Below, piece by piece: positions 21,951-32,348 of a stretch of DNA of 52,809 bases. The notes beneath the pieces are model-generated. The model was not told where the DNA came from, searched no databases, and saw only the letters and a program-made list of their open reading frames with translations. How positions within the stretch are numbered: the first letter of the stretch is position 1; every line of letters starts with the position of its first letter. The stretch spans positions 1 to 52,809 of the forward strand of contig MU129173.1 in assembly GCA_014904985.1 (NCBI GenBank), written 5' to 3'. The position numbers were made by a program, and so were the translations under genes. This DNA comes from Hydnum rufescens UP504 (Eukaryota > Basidiomycota > Agaricomycetes > Cantharellales > Hydnaceae).

Positions 21951-24776
21951 ATGCTAGATGCAACAGTGATCTTCTACGTCCATCGGAACGATATCGCCTT
22001 CGCTTCCCAATTCAGTCTCGTTCTAACCTCATTGGACTTGGTTCGTCAAAGTCAAAATATATCAAGGCAAAACAGGATGTCGTGGCGTGGAAGGATCCTT
22101 TCGGGGATGAGTTGTAGGTCTATTTCACCCGCGTATACTACATCGCCCCTGATTTAAACTTCTCGGCAGTACAGTCACTCGAACGCCTATCAACTCCGGA
22201 ATCACTATAGATTTGCTCGAGCGCCGTTCTTGGCGTTCGGGCCGGATCGTTGCCTCATGTGAAGTGGATCTCTCCTCTGCGACAGCCACAGGTGAAGCTG
22301 CTCATGTTTATGCGAACATGGGACAATGCTCACGCACGGTCTCTATTCCTGCAGAGATGCGCCTCGACTTGAAAGATGATGCGAACAACAAATTCGGAGA
22401 GCTGACAATATGTGTGGCCTTCTCTGTCGCATCCACTCGTGATGTCGTCGAGAATGCCAAGCAAGCTGTTCCTCAGCTGGACCCCAGACTAGCAGTTGTC
22501 AGTGACGCCATTCAAGCTGCCGCCCCCCTTGTAACGGACATCACGCCCCTTTGGCACTCGTTGTTGAGTAGCCTGGGTCGTCTCGATGCACTTGTGAAAG
22601 TCGCTGATATAGTAGTCGAGGTACGTTTTGTCTTGAATCACCTGTGCCCGGTGATCACTAAGAAGCATTTACAAACAGATTCACCCTTGGATCAAGGTAG
22701 CATGGGGAGTCGTCTCTGCAGCGTATAAGGTACGACTACAATCCAGTTTTGTATCTGTATGCTCTCTGATTGTGTGCTCCATTAGATTGCTGCTCAACAG
22801 AGTGCCCTGGACACCAAAGTGATAGAGTTGGTGCAGACTATGGCGGAGAGCTGCTCCTTTGCCGACGAAGCCAAGGCGTTGATGGAACGCTTGAAAACTG
22901 ATGAAGACATCATCAAGCAAATCCTCCACCAAGTAATGGAATGCGCGTATTTCATTCGGGACTATTGCCGGGACAAGTCCTTCGGTCTGTGGAAACCCGC
23001 ATGTTTACTTAATCCAAGACTGATTAGCATGGGCCGCAGTCAACCGCACGGTGAAGTACACGGTTTCTCTTGTGGGCGAGCAGGTCGATAAATATAAGGC
23101 GGCCCTTCAGACTCTCCGGGGGAATCTGATTGATCATGCCAATATCCAATGTTCTGTCATCATATGTCGTGTCTTAGATGAGGTGGCTGAAGTCCGTAAG
23201 TGCTTGGATGTTTTCAATCAAAACCTGGGATCTAAGATGGTCCACAGGCAACTCGCAAGTGCTTAGTGAAATGAACTATGCCCGGGGGGCTTTGCACGAT
23301 CTAGATAAAGGGTGCTTACACGGCACACGTACCGAGATCATCGACACTATAGTATGCTGGGCACTCGGAGTGGATACGCCATGGGCTGATCCGAGCAGCC
23401 CAATAAAGTTGAACTCCCATGAATCGTCCCGTGTGCTTTGGTTGTGCGGCACGCTGGGTGCGGGGAAATCGTCGATCCTCCGCTCATGCGCAAAACGCGT
23501 TTCTGATTATAAACGTATGGGGTCGTACTATGCCTTCGACAAAAATGACACTCGAGCAAACCTTACCAACCTCTTCAGCACGATTGCTCAAGACCTTGCC
23601 GACTGCGATAAGCCACGGAAGCAACGCCTTGTCGATGCTGTCGAAGGAAACGCCGCCATCCGAAAAACCGATAACTGCAAATGGCAGTTCGAGCGCTTTA
23701 TCATTGCATCATTCAAGGATGATACGGCCTGGGGGCAGACCGTTGTTCTCATTGACGCATTTGATGAGTCGGGGGACATTGCGGCTCGCGCTGACGCACT
23801 CGCCATTCTAACAAAGCGGGCTTCAGAATTCCCTCCGGGTCTTCGAATCGTAGTCACTTCGAGGTATGAGCACGATATCCAGAAGGCGTTGCGGTCTCCG
23901 CTGCCGTCCGGGGTTGACGTCATCCTTGTGGACAAGATCCCGGCTGATCAGACCTCGTGCGATATTGCGAAGTATGTGCACCATGAATTCACCCATGAAT
24001 TCCGGGAGAGGTACAAGATGCAGCTAAATAATCTCGTTCGGATGGCCGAAACGTCCTTTCAGTGGGCTGCTACCGCTTGCCGCTTCATTCTCGACGATAG
24101 TAAAGCCGGCATCGGCCCGCCGGATCGGATAGGGATGGTGCTGAGTAGTTACGACGGGCTGGATGGGCTGTATAGCTCTATCATGAAGGTGTACTGTGAT
24201 CCATCCGAGATAGGAGTGCAGCGAGTCAAGTCAATCCTAGGCCGAATTATATGTGCTCAGGAGCCATTATCATTGCAAGCCCTTGTGCACCTAATTCCAC
24301 CCGACTCTATCCTTATTCCAGATGACCCAGATCACGAGGAGCGACAACGAGAGATTGTGAAGCATCTCGGCTCGCTCCTTAGCGGTACTCACAGCGACCA
24401 TGACCCGATTGCGCCTCTGCACTCGTCTTATCGCGATTTCTTGTGTAACCCGGAGCATAACAAAGATTTCTACATCGACGAAAGCGAAGCAAATCAGCAC
24501 ATGGCCCTGGCATGCTTCCGCATAATGGAGCAGAACCTGAAATTCAATATCTGTCAAATTCAGACATCATTCCTTCGCAATGCTGACATCCCCAACATCA
24601 AGGGTCTCCTGGAAGAGCACATCCCCTCTTATCTGGCCTATGCTTGTCGATACTGGGGTTTCCATGTGTCTGCCACGCCTACTGGCATGGTTACTCAGAA
24701 ATACACAGAGTCATTCTTTGAGAAGCATTTCCTCCACTGGTTAGAGGTGATGAGCCTCACTCAGAGCTCCCCTTGA
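21951..24776 (+). CDS. STAND/NLR-like protein: C2-like and NACHT part
   Basis: Exons I can join in frame: up to 22113, 22170-22620, 22679-22729, 22786-22984, 23028-23195 and 23248 onward; introns are 43-58 bases with GT-AG ends. The 5' end is uncertain. An N-terminal C2-like segment (SSKSKYIKAKQDVVAWKDP ... ERRSWRSGRIVASCEVDLSS) is followed by the helical region with HPWIKVAWGVVSAAYK, and then CLHGTRTEIID before the NACHT. Walker A is GTLGAGKSS (about 23448), Walker B is VVLIDAFDES (about 23740), and a TSRYEH sensor-type motif lies near 23858. STAND proteins act as nucleotide-driven switches in fungal non-self recognition and cell death. CpG is normal to about 24690. The TGA at 24774-24776 is not the true end: the frame continues to a good intron donor, and CGA is the likely ancestral codon. 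Confidence 0.85.
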
Positions 24777-27219
24777 GTTGCATTAACACCACTTCATACC
24801 TCTCATGTAAGCATGGCTCCAATTTGGATACACAGTGAAGTTGTAGGACAATTCTTAACATCTGTCCCCTAGTTTGCTCCAGAACTTTTCATGATGCAAC
24901 ATGATGCAATGCACTTTGGCTGCATGTTTGCAGCCACCATTGCTACAAGTGTGCCTCACATCTACCTATCTGGTCTCACATTTGCCCCCACATCATCACT
25001 CCTATATCAGAGGTGGAAAGGTCAATTTCCAGGAGTTGCAAAACTGACCCAGGGTCAACTTCAGCACTGGCCACACATTGTGCAGATCTTGGAAGGGCAT
25101 CATGAAGCTGTATTATCTGTTGCTTTCTCTCCTAATGGCAAGCAAATTGCTTCTGGCTGCAAGGACAGCACCATACAGCTCTGGAATGCAGAGACTGGTG
25201 TAGGCATTGGCCAACCAATGGAGGGGCATACTGATGCCATCTGGTCCATTGCTTTCTCACCAGATGGCAGGCAGATTGCTTCTGGCTCATGGGACATGAC
25301 CATACAACTTTGGAATGTGGAGACAAGGGCACAGGTTGGCCAGCCAATGAAGGGGCATAATAATGCCATCTGGTCCATTGCTTTCTCCCCTGATGGCAAG
25401 CACATTGTGTCTGGCTCTGAGGACAAGACCATATGACTCTGGAATGTAGAGACAGGTGCAAGTGTTGGTCAGCCAATGGAGGGGCATAATAGTGGCATCC
25501 ATTGCATTGCATTCTCACCTGATGGCAAGAAGATTGCTTCTGGCTCCAAAGACAGGACCATTCGACTCTGGAATGCAGAGACAGGTGGGAGCATTGGCCA
25601 GCCAATGGAGGGGCATGCTGGCACCATCTACTCCATTGCTTTCTCACCCAATGGCAAGCAGATTGCTTCTGGCTCTGGTGATGACACCATACAACTCTGG
25701 GATGTGGAGACAAGCCTAAGCATTTGCCAGCCAATGAAGGGGCCTGGAAGGGACATCCAATCCATTGCTTTCTCACCTGATGGCAAGCAGATTGCTTCTG
25801 GTTCCTTGAACAACATCATACAACTCTGGAATGTGGAGACAGGTGCAAGCATTGGCCAGCCAGTGGAAGGGCATAATGATGCCATCTGGTCCATTTCTTT
25901 CTCACCTGATGGCAAGAAGATTGCCTCTGGCACCTCAGACAAGACCATACAGGTCTGGAATGTGGCAACAGGTGTGAATGCTGGCCTGCCAACAGGGGGA
26001 CACAGCAGGGCCATTCAAGCCATTGCTTTCTCACCTGATGGCAAGAAGATTGTATCTGGCTTCTCAGACAAGACTGTGCAACTCTGGAATGTGGAGACAG
26101 GTGCAAGTATTGGCCAGATAATGGAGGGGCATGATAGTGGCATCCATTCCATTGCTTTCTCACCAGATGGCAAGCAGATTGCTTTGGGCTCCTGGGACAA
26201 GACAATACAACTCTGGAATACAGAGACTGGTGCAAGTGTTGGTCAGCTGAAGAAGGGGTATGGCAATATCATCCAGTGCATTGCTTTCTCCCCAGATGGC
26301 AAGTACATTGCTTCTGGGTCCTCAGACAAGACCATACAACTCTGGAATGTGGAGACAGGTGCAAGGATTGGCCAGCCATTGGAGGGACATGATGATGCCA
26401 TTGTGTCCATTGCTTTCTCACCAGATGGCAAGAAGATTGCTTCTGGCTCCAAGGACAAGACCATATGGCTTTGGAATGCAGAGGCAGGTGTGGCCATTGG
26501 CCAGCCAATGGAGGGGCATAATGGCACTATCTTTTCCATTGCATTCTCACCTGATGGCAAGCACATTGCTTCTGGCTGCCAGGACAGGACCATACAACTG
26601 TGGGATGTGGAAACAGGTGCAAGTGTTGGCCAGCCAATGAAAGGGCATCACAGGGCCATTCAGTGTATTGCTTTCTCACCTGATGGAAAGCATATTGCAT
26701 CTGGCTCCAAGGACAAGACCATACAACTCTGGAATGTGGAGACTGGTGTGAGGGTTGGTCAGCCAATGGAGGGGGCATAATAGTGGCATCCATGCTATTG
26801 CCTTCTCACCTGATGGCAAGCAGATTGCTTCTGGCTCCTGGGACAAGACTGTACAGCTCTGGAATGTGGAGATGAGTGCAAATGTTGGGAAGCTGATGGA
26901 GGGAAGCAATTGTCCAGTCCAGTCCATTGCTTCCAGTTCCTGGTCTAAACATATCTTTCAATACCCCATCCATCTATTCCCACTCCCTGCAAGCCCCTTT
27001 CAAGTTAATGATGGATGGGTTTTGGACCCAGTGGTGAGCTTATCCTTTGGGTCCCTCCTGCCTACCGGACATCCCTGGAGCATCCTCACTGTCGGATCAT
27101 AGGAATTTCTAACAATACCCAGATTGATTTTCAGCACCTCAAGTGTGGGGAGGAATGGGTACAATGTCAAGAACTGGTTGGTGAAGCAAATGATGCCAGT
27201 GGTTCCAGGCAATTGTAAC
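24777..27219 (+). pseudogene. WD40 sensor half of the NLR-like gene, broken
   Basis: The same frame continues over an intron (24807-24872, GTAAGC...CCCTAG) into ATSVPHIYLSGLTFAP, the usual linker before WD repeats in this family. About fourteen near-identical WD40 units of 43 residues (129 bases) follow (about 25095-26905), then a [18 protein letters not shown] segment typical of the C-terminus of basidiomycete WD40 NLRs, ending at 27218. Breaks: TGA 25434-25436 within TI-LW (Arg in a sister unit), a one-base gain in a G run near 26772, and a one-base loss near 27027 that restores the frame. The half is almost free of CpG, unlike the NACHT half. Ligand binding by the propeller is family knowledge. 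Confidence 0.8.
25095..26905 (+). repeat. WD40 repeats with high internal conservation, 129 bp units
   Basis: About fourteen units share SIAFSPDGK(Q/K/H)IASGSxDxTIQLWNVETG. Variation concentrates at the residues after GH (TDAIW, NSGIH, AGTIY, SRAIQ, DDAIV, NGTIF, HRAIQ), at the SxD position (SW, SE, SK, SG, SS, FS, CQ) and around the end of the unit. Confidence 0.85.
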
Positions 27220-27439
27220 ATTTAACTACCACGCTTTTGACAATTCCAATTTTTTGGAAAAATACCACCAGATAATCTTGCACACAGGCTGGTCAGCCAA
27301 TTTTTGGTATCTAATTAGATATTTTGGGCATTGCATTTATATACTCTAACTTGATATCAGAGCCTTGGGGTCCCAGCTGTAGGACTTAGTATTTTTGTTG
27401 GAATATTATTATTTTATTTTACTAGTATTTACATCTATA

Positions 27440-27821
27440 CAGAGCTCAACCATGTGCCCAAGAAGAGCAGCCTCTGGCTGCTCTTCTTGTGCAATGTACT
27501 AAAGAAAAGAAAGACTTACCTTAGGTATTTGTTCATGCAGGCTCCAGGTTGGGTGTTTGTGTAGGGTCCAGTTTTCATGTTCATGTGGGGTCAGGTTTGT
27601 GTGTTTGTGTGGGGCCTAGTTTGGATCTTCACCCAGTGGCTGGCTTGTGCATTCATGCAGGTTATGGTTCAGAGGGCTGACCAGGATATCAAAGATAAAA
27701 TACATTAGTTAAAAATTCAACAAATCCCAGAAGAGGAGCCAGAGGCTGCTCTTCCTGGGTACAAATGTAGCTAAAGAAACAAGAATGTACATGCCTTGAA
27801 TGACCACATCCACTGTGGCAG
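27440..27821. repeat. Hairpin-bearing ~310 bp repeat array, left part (2 units)
   Basis: Unit 1 carries a perfect 13 bp stem with 3-base loop (27460-27488, AAGAAGAGCAGCC and its complement). Unit 2 has an imperfect version at 27726-27759 starting CCCAGAAGAGG. Each hairpin is followed by an ACTTACC or AAGAATGTAC-type segment and T/G-rich text ending AGTTAAAAATTCAAC. The array is cut at 27825 by LTR A1 and resumes at 31344. Confidence 0.65.
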
Positions 27822-29213
27822 GTGTTGTAAGGAAGAGAAAAGGGGGGAATCTCTGCTACAGTCCACAATATGGAATTGAGAACAAAGAGTGGGGACCACA
27901 AAATCAATTTGAATATTCAGGTCCATATGGATGGAGGTCTTTTGGATAGAAGGAAATTCACTGTAAGCAGTAGTTGCCCAAGCAGATGAATAAAGGGGAA
28001 AGGGTGTCATGAATACTATACTCTAAGGTCCTAGTCTTAAGGCCCTAGCTAAGTGCAGTAGGATCAAAGTCCTCAAGTGGAATTCACCTGGGAATCCAGC
28101 AGCCATACTTCAGGGCTTCAAACTGGGGAGGGGGAAGACAATCAAAGTTCCAGCACACTTCACTTAATATACATCCCAGCTATGAGATAAAATATCCAAT
28201 GAGAGCAGGGGAATAGGGAAAATGTACAGAAAAAGAAATGAAGTCAAAACCTTGAAAACTGACAGAGATATGTAATTTACAAGTCAGAAGAGTGAATAAA
28301 GCTAAAATGGCTGTTCCTCCTTCCCCTTTGGACAGATTCCCTTAAGGAAGGGTGGAATAAGTCATAATAAACATTCTATCCTTAGGATATAGCACTACCA
28401 GGTGACATTTGATATTTGAAAATTGGAAGGGGGAATGATGTTCTCCTGAGACATGGGGGAGATTCATGTGTAGAATGCCTAGTTATCCTTCATTTGGGGT
28501 TCCCTTTGTATTTTTGGATAAGAATTTTTAATACCTTTCTAGGCATGGTCCTTTCATGTGAATCAGATCAAAACTGATGGAGAACATCAAAAAATACATC
28601 TTCTGATTATGCACCTACTAATAGAATCATTCCAGAAGCTTCAATTTTGATTTTATAAACACATAATTGGTATTTTTTGATAGTTATTGATTACAGCTTT
28701 CAGGGTGCTACACTTTCAGGCAAAGTGGATAGGAATTGACTTTGAAAAGCAAGAAATACTCCTTGAGAGTGTGAGTCATACAATAAAATCATTCCAGAGC
28801 ATGCAGTCTTGAATTTTTTTTTGTCTTGTGTTTGGTATCTTTAGATAGGTCTGGTTTATAGCTTTCTGTGTGCTACTTTTCCAAGATGTTTTGATCAAAA
28901 CTGATAGAGAAATTTGATGAATACTCCTTGAGAGTGCCACATTTGCCCCTATTTGAATATGTAACCAGTCTGTGAGTTGGAACTAGGATGGAAGTCAATT
29001 GCTGAACTCAGATTACATAACATGAATTTTCCAGATTGCCCCCAAGGTGACAGGTAATATGGGAAGGAATTAAAGGAGAATTCAAGACCATATACAAAGG
29101 GCAAGTTGAATTGCCATGTCCACAATAATTTGGGCCTTGTCAGGATTGAATTGACATTTGCTTCCACCCATGGACTTACCCATCAGAGTATCATTATTTG
29201 TTGATTCTATTGT

Positions 29214-30809
29214 ATGGTGCCTACCTCTTCAAATGCTCTTGCCTTGCCTCTCCCTCCATTCAGTCAGGGGGTTATTGTCATCCTTGCCATTACTGGCATT
29301 TCTCTTGTTATTATTGCCCTTGTACTATTGGGCCTAGACCAGTGGGCTGTGGGCTGGGTAATCAACCAGCAGCAGCATTGGCAACCTGGTCAGCACCCCT
29401 CATCCCCTCACCCCCCACATGAGTCAATGAAGTTACCAGTCCAGACTCCTCCTACTCCTCCCCCATTCCCTGAATACTCACCACCCACTGTAAGCAGGAT
29501 GGTTAAGAACCAATCCAACTACTGTCCATGTCATTGAGGAGAGGACAAATGAAGGGAGCCATGGGGGCAATTCGAATATTCAGGTCCAGGGAAATGAAGG
29601 TCTTTTTGGATAATAGAAAATCCCAATGAACAGTGATTGCTCAAGGGAATAGATCAGTGTCACAAAATAAAGATGTCAAGGCCACACCCTGAAGTTGTCC
29701 TCTTGACTATTCAGTCTTAATGCAGCTGTACACAGTATTGACAAGTGGGAAATCTCCTCCAGACAGCAGCAATACTTTAGTGCCTCAAACTGTGATAGGG
29801 GGAAAAACCAACTATTTACATGCTCCCTCCCCTTTATATACATTCCAGACTGCAATTAAAAATTCCAGAAGAAAATAAGAGATAAGGGAAGCATAATGAA
29901 AAAGAAATGAAGCTAAAAGCTTCAAAACTGGTGGAGATATTCAAGAATCAAGTGAAAAAGAGAAAAAAAAAAAACACTTTACAAGGCATTCCTCCCTTGA
30001 AACTGGATAGATTCCCTTAAGAAATAGTGGAATAGGTCTCCCTGAGTGCCCTTTTCATCAGAATTAAGAGGCCCAGAACCAATTTGTCATTTGTGTTGGT
30101 GGAGCAAGGGGGGAGTCATGAGGAAGGAGTTGTCTTGTGAAAAATGGAGTTCTTATCCAATCATTTTTTGCTTGGTACTTTTTGATGTGCATTTTTAACA
30201 GCTTTCAGGGTGTGGTATTTGCAAATGAATCTGATAAGAATTGGCTTCGAAAATCAAGAAATACTCCTTCAGAGTATGGAACATGGAAAGATAATGGTAC
30301 AAGGATTGCATTTTTGATCCATTTGTCACATGTTTAGTACTGTTCAATAGGTATGATTCATATCTTTCTGGGTGCTGTCGTTCCAAGTTGATCTGATCAA
30401 AACTGAGGGAGAAATTTGAAAAATACTCCTTGAGAGTAACATAATCCCTTTTTGAATCATGTGATGGGTCTGTGGGTCCAGAATGAAGGCCAGGCACAGT
30501 CTGTGTCATTACATAATCACAATTCTTTGCCCTTAAGGCAAAGTAATGACAGGGAATGGTGGTTCCAGATGTGTAGGATTTGGATTGTTTCTCCAATGAA
30601 TGAACAGTTTAAAAATTGAGGACACAATGGATGTTCAGTCCATTTGATTGTTTGGAAAAATTGGCCTCAGATGGAGTTTCTATGGTGTAGGGATTTATCC
30701 CTCCAACACCATCCCAATTCCTGCTCCCTCAGCATCACTACAATCCTTTGACTCCTTTGACTCCTTTGGGGTACCCAGGAATACACTGCCCTGGAGGTAT
30801 ATGTGCTAA
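29214..30809 (+). pseudogene. LTR-encoded single-pass membrane protein, older copy split by LTR A2
   Basis: 29214-29488 encodes MVPTSSNALALPLPPF, a strong hydrophobic helix (GVIVILAITGISLVIIALVL, about residues 19-38), GWVINQ, and a Pro-rich region. The frame is then split by the nested LTR. After it, 30713-30806 gives the remaining C-terminus ending NTLPWRYMC and TAA. Counting the 4 bp duplication once, the two parts join in frame and align over their whole length with the frame at 52477-52100, with one codon gap. No premature stop. I know no family for it. Role unknown; it would be a small type I or III membrane protein with a proline-rich tail. Confidence 0.7.
29489..30708 (+). mobile_element. 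Solo LTR A2 (family A), nested in LTR B1
   Basis: Begins TGTAAGCAGG and ends CCTCCAACA, 1,220 bases. The 4 bp flanks CCAC and CCAT differ by one transition, and the site aligns to uninterrupted text in LTR B2, confirming an insertion. Confidence 0.85.
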
Positions 30810-31343
30810 GGGGGGTGCATATGGATGGTGGGGCATAGCCATGTGGAGGTGCACACAGGATTCATAAATGCAGCTGCATCAGCTCAGTGAGGCTTGATAG
30901 AAGCTGTGGAGGCTGAGTGATGGGCTGTGGTGGCTGTGGTGGCCATGTGCAGGAAGTAGTACTTAGAGCCCTTTGCAGTTGTGGGATCATCAGTTTCGAT
31001 CTCTCAGGATTCCCACTGCAATAGCATGTGGTTAATTAATCTCTTTCCTCTTTCTGTTTGTGGCTTCAATGGCAGTGTCACCCTGACAAGCTTGTGGTTT
31101 AGACATAGGTGAATACAATCCCTGTGGCCTGTTGAAAGCCTGGAAAATTTGCCTCATGTACAAGGTCAAAGAGCATTCCATTTGTATGTTTTCAAATATA
31201 TGAAAATCATGCTTATTTTTGAATAAATGAAAGACTTGTAATTTGGATGACATGTTGTTACATTTTTAATTTATTCATTGAAAAACTCAGCATTGAAACA
31301 GGATCCTACTGTATATGGCTGGGATTTTTCCCTCCAACAGTGT

Positions 31344-32348
31344 GGACCCTCTTCCTCCCTTGCCAGGGCAGGTGTTTGTTCATACATTCATATTATTCAC
31401 AGGTTTCATCTAGAAAATGTTCTTTGGCAGGTGGGTGGGTTGTCATTTCTGCAGGGGGGGATCATTTGGTGGGCATCTGTTCATTCATTCTCATATGGTG
31501 GGCCTTCATTTTGTGGGTGGTGGTTCAGGCAATAAGATAGAGTAATAGCTAAGGTGTCAGTTGAAAAATTAAAACCAGCACAAAAAGAGCAATAAACACT
31601 ACTCTTTTTGCACTGTTGGGGGTACACAGTGGGACTTACCTCAAATCCACACACCTGCTGCAGCAGGTGTGTGGTTCATTTGGGGCATTCTCAGTTCATG
31701 CTTTACACCTCATTTTGGGACCATGTTTGGTGGGTTGCCATTTAGGAGTTGTGTTTGGCCCATGTCTGCTCAGTGGTTGGTCATCTTGGGGGAGGGGGCT
31801 TGTTTGACAGGTCTTTATCTCATGAGTCCTGGTTCAGGCAATTGCCTAGGATAGTACATAAGATATTAGTTAAAAATTAACACTAGGACTGGCACAAAAA
31901 GTGCAGCAAATGCTGCACTTTTGCACCATTGGGTGCCCTGAATCACTTACCCTGTCTTGAGCCACACACCTGCCATGGTAAGTGTGTGGTTTGCATGGCC
32001 ACTCATTGGGCACATTCTTGCTGATGGCAGTCTTGTTGGCCATGTTTTCATTCACTGTTTTTTTCATTTGTCATGTCTTTGTCTCATGTGTTACTGTTCA
32101 GGCATTGGCCATTTGCATGCCCATCATTGGGTGGGGTCTAGCTTGGTGCCCCAGATCAGGCCATGATCTAAGATGATAAAAATTTTTTGGCAAAGAAATT
32201 TAAAGCAGTGCAAAAAGAGAAGCAAGGCTTGCTCTTTTTGTGCTGTTGTATCTACTACAATTTTTAACAAAAACACACCTGTGACCACACCCACATCAGC
32301 AGTGTGTGATCACCTGCCTGCCCTTCTAGGCAGTTGTCAGCTGCCTGG
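31344..32348. repeat. Hairpin-bearing ~310 bp repeat array, right part (3 units)
   Basis: Units carry stems at 31578-31613 (GCACAAAAAGAG / CTCTTTTTGCAC), 31891-31926 (GCACAAAAAGTGCAGCA and complement) and 32206-32243 (GCAAAAAGAG and complement), spaced 313 and 314 bases. Each is followed by a second palindrome around CCACACACCTGC; in the first unit this is a perfect 28 bp palindrome centred near 31663. Units end in GTTCAGGCA(A/T)T and AGTTAAAAATT-like text. No coding sense. Confidence 0.7.

Larger units (their letters stand above)
29138..31088 (+). mobile_element. Solo LTR B1 (chromovirus family B), interrupted by LTR A2
   Basis: Begins TGTCAGGATT and ends CACCCTGACA, the same ends as LTR B2 at the right edge. 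Net length is about 730 bases after removing 29489-30712. The flanks GGCCT and AGCTT differ by two transitions, so they may be a decayed 5 bp duplication. The TATTTATA box of B2 reads TACTTAGA here (about 30958). It contains the U3 open frame. Confidence 0.82.
27826..31339 (+). mobile_element. Solo LTR A1 (family A), containing LTR B1
   Basis: Begins TGTAAGG and ends CCTCCAACA, with 4 bp duplication GTGT on both sides (27822-27825, 31340-31343). Net length without the nested LTR B1 is about 1.56 kb. It has internal ~120 bp units with GATCAAAACTGATGGAGA text and ACTCCTTGAGAGT segments. There is no gag or pol. CpG is nearly absent. Confidence 0.8.

Noticed and set aside
25132..25776. Long antisense frame of 214 codons over the WD40 repeats
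   Set aside because: It is the mirror of a repeat whose unit length is a multiple of three; similar antisense frames appear over all units. No start context or family resemblance.
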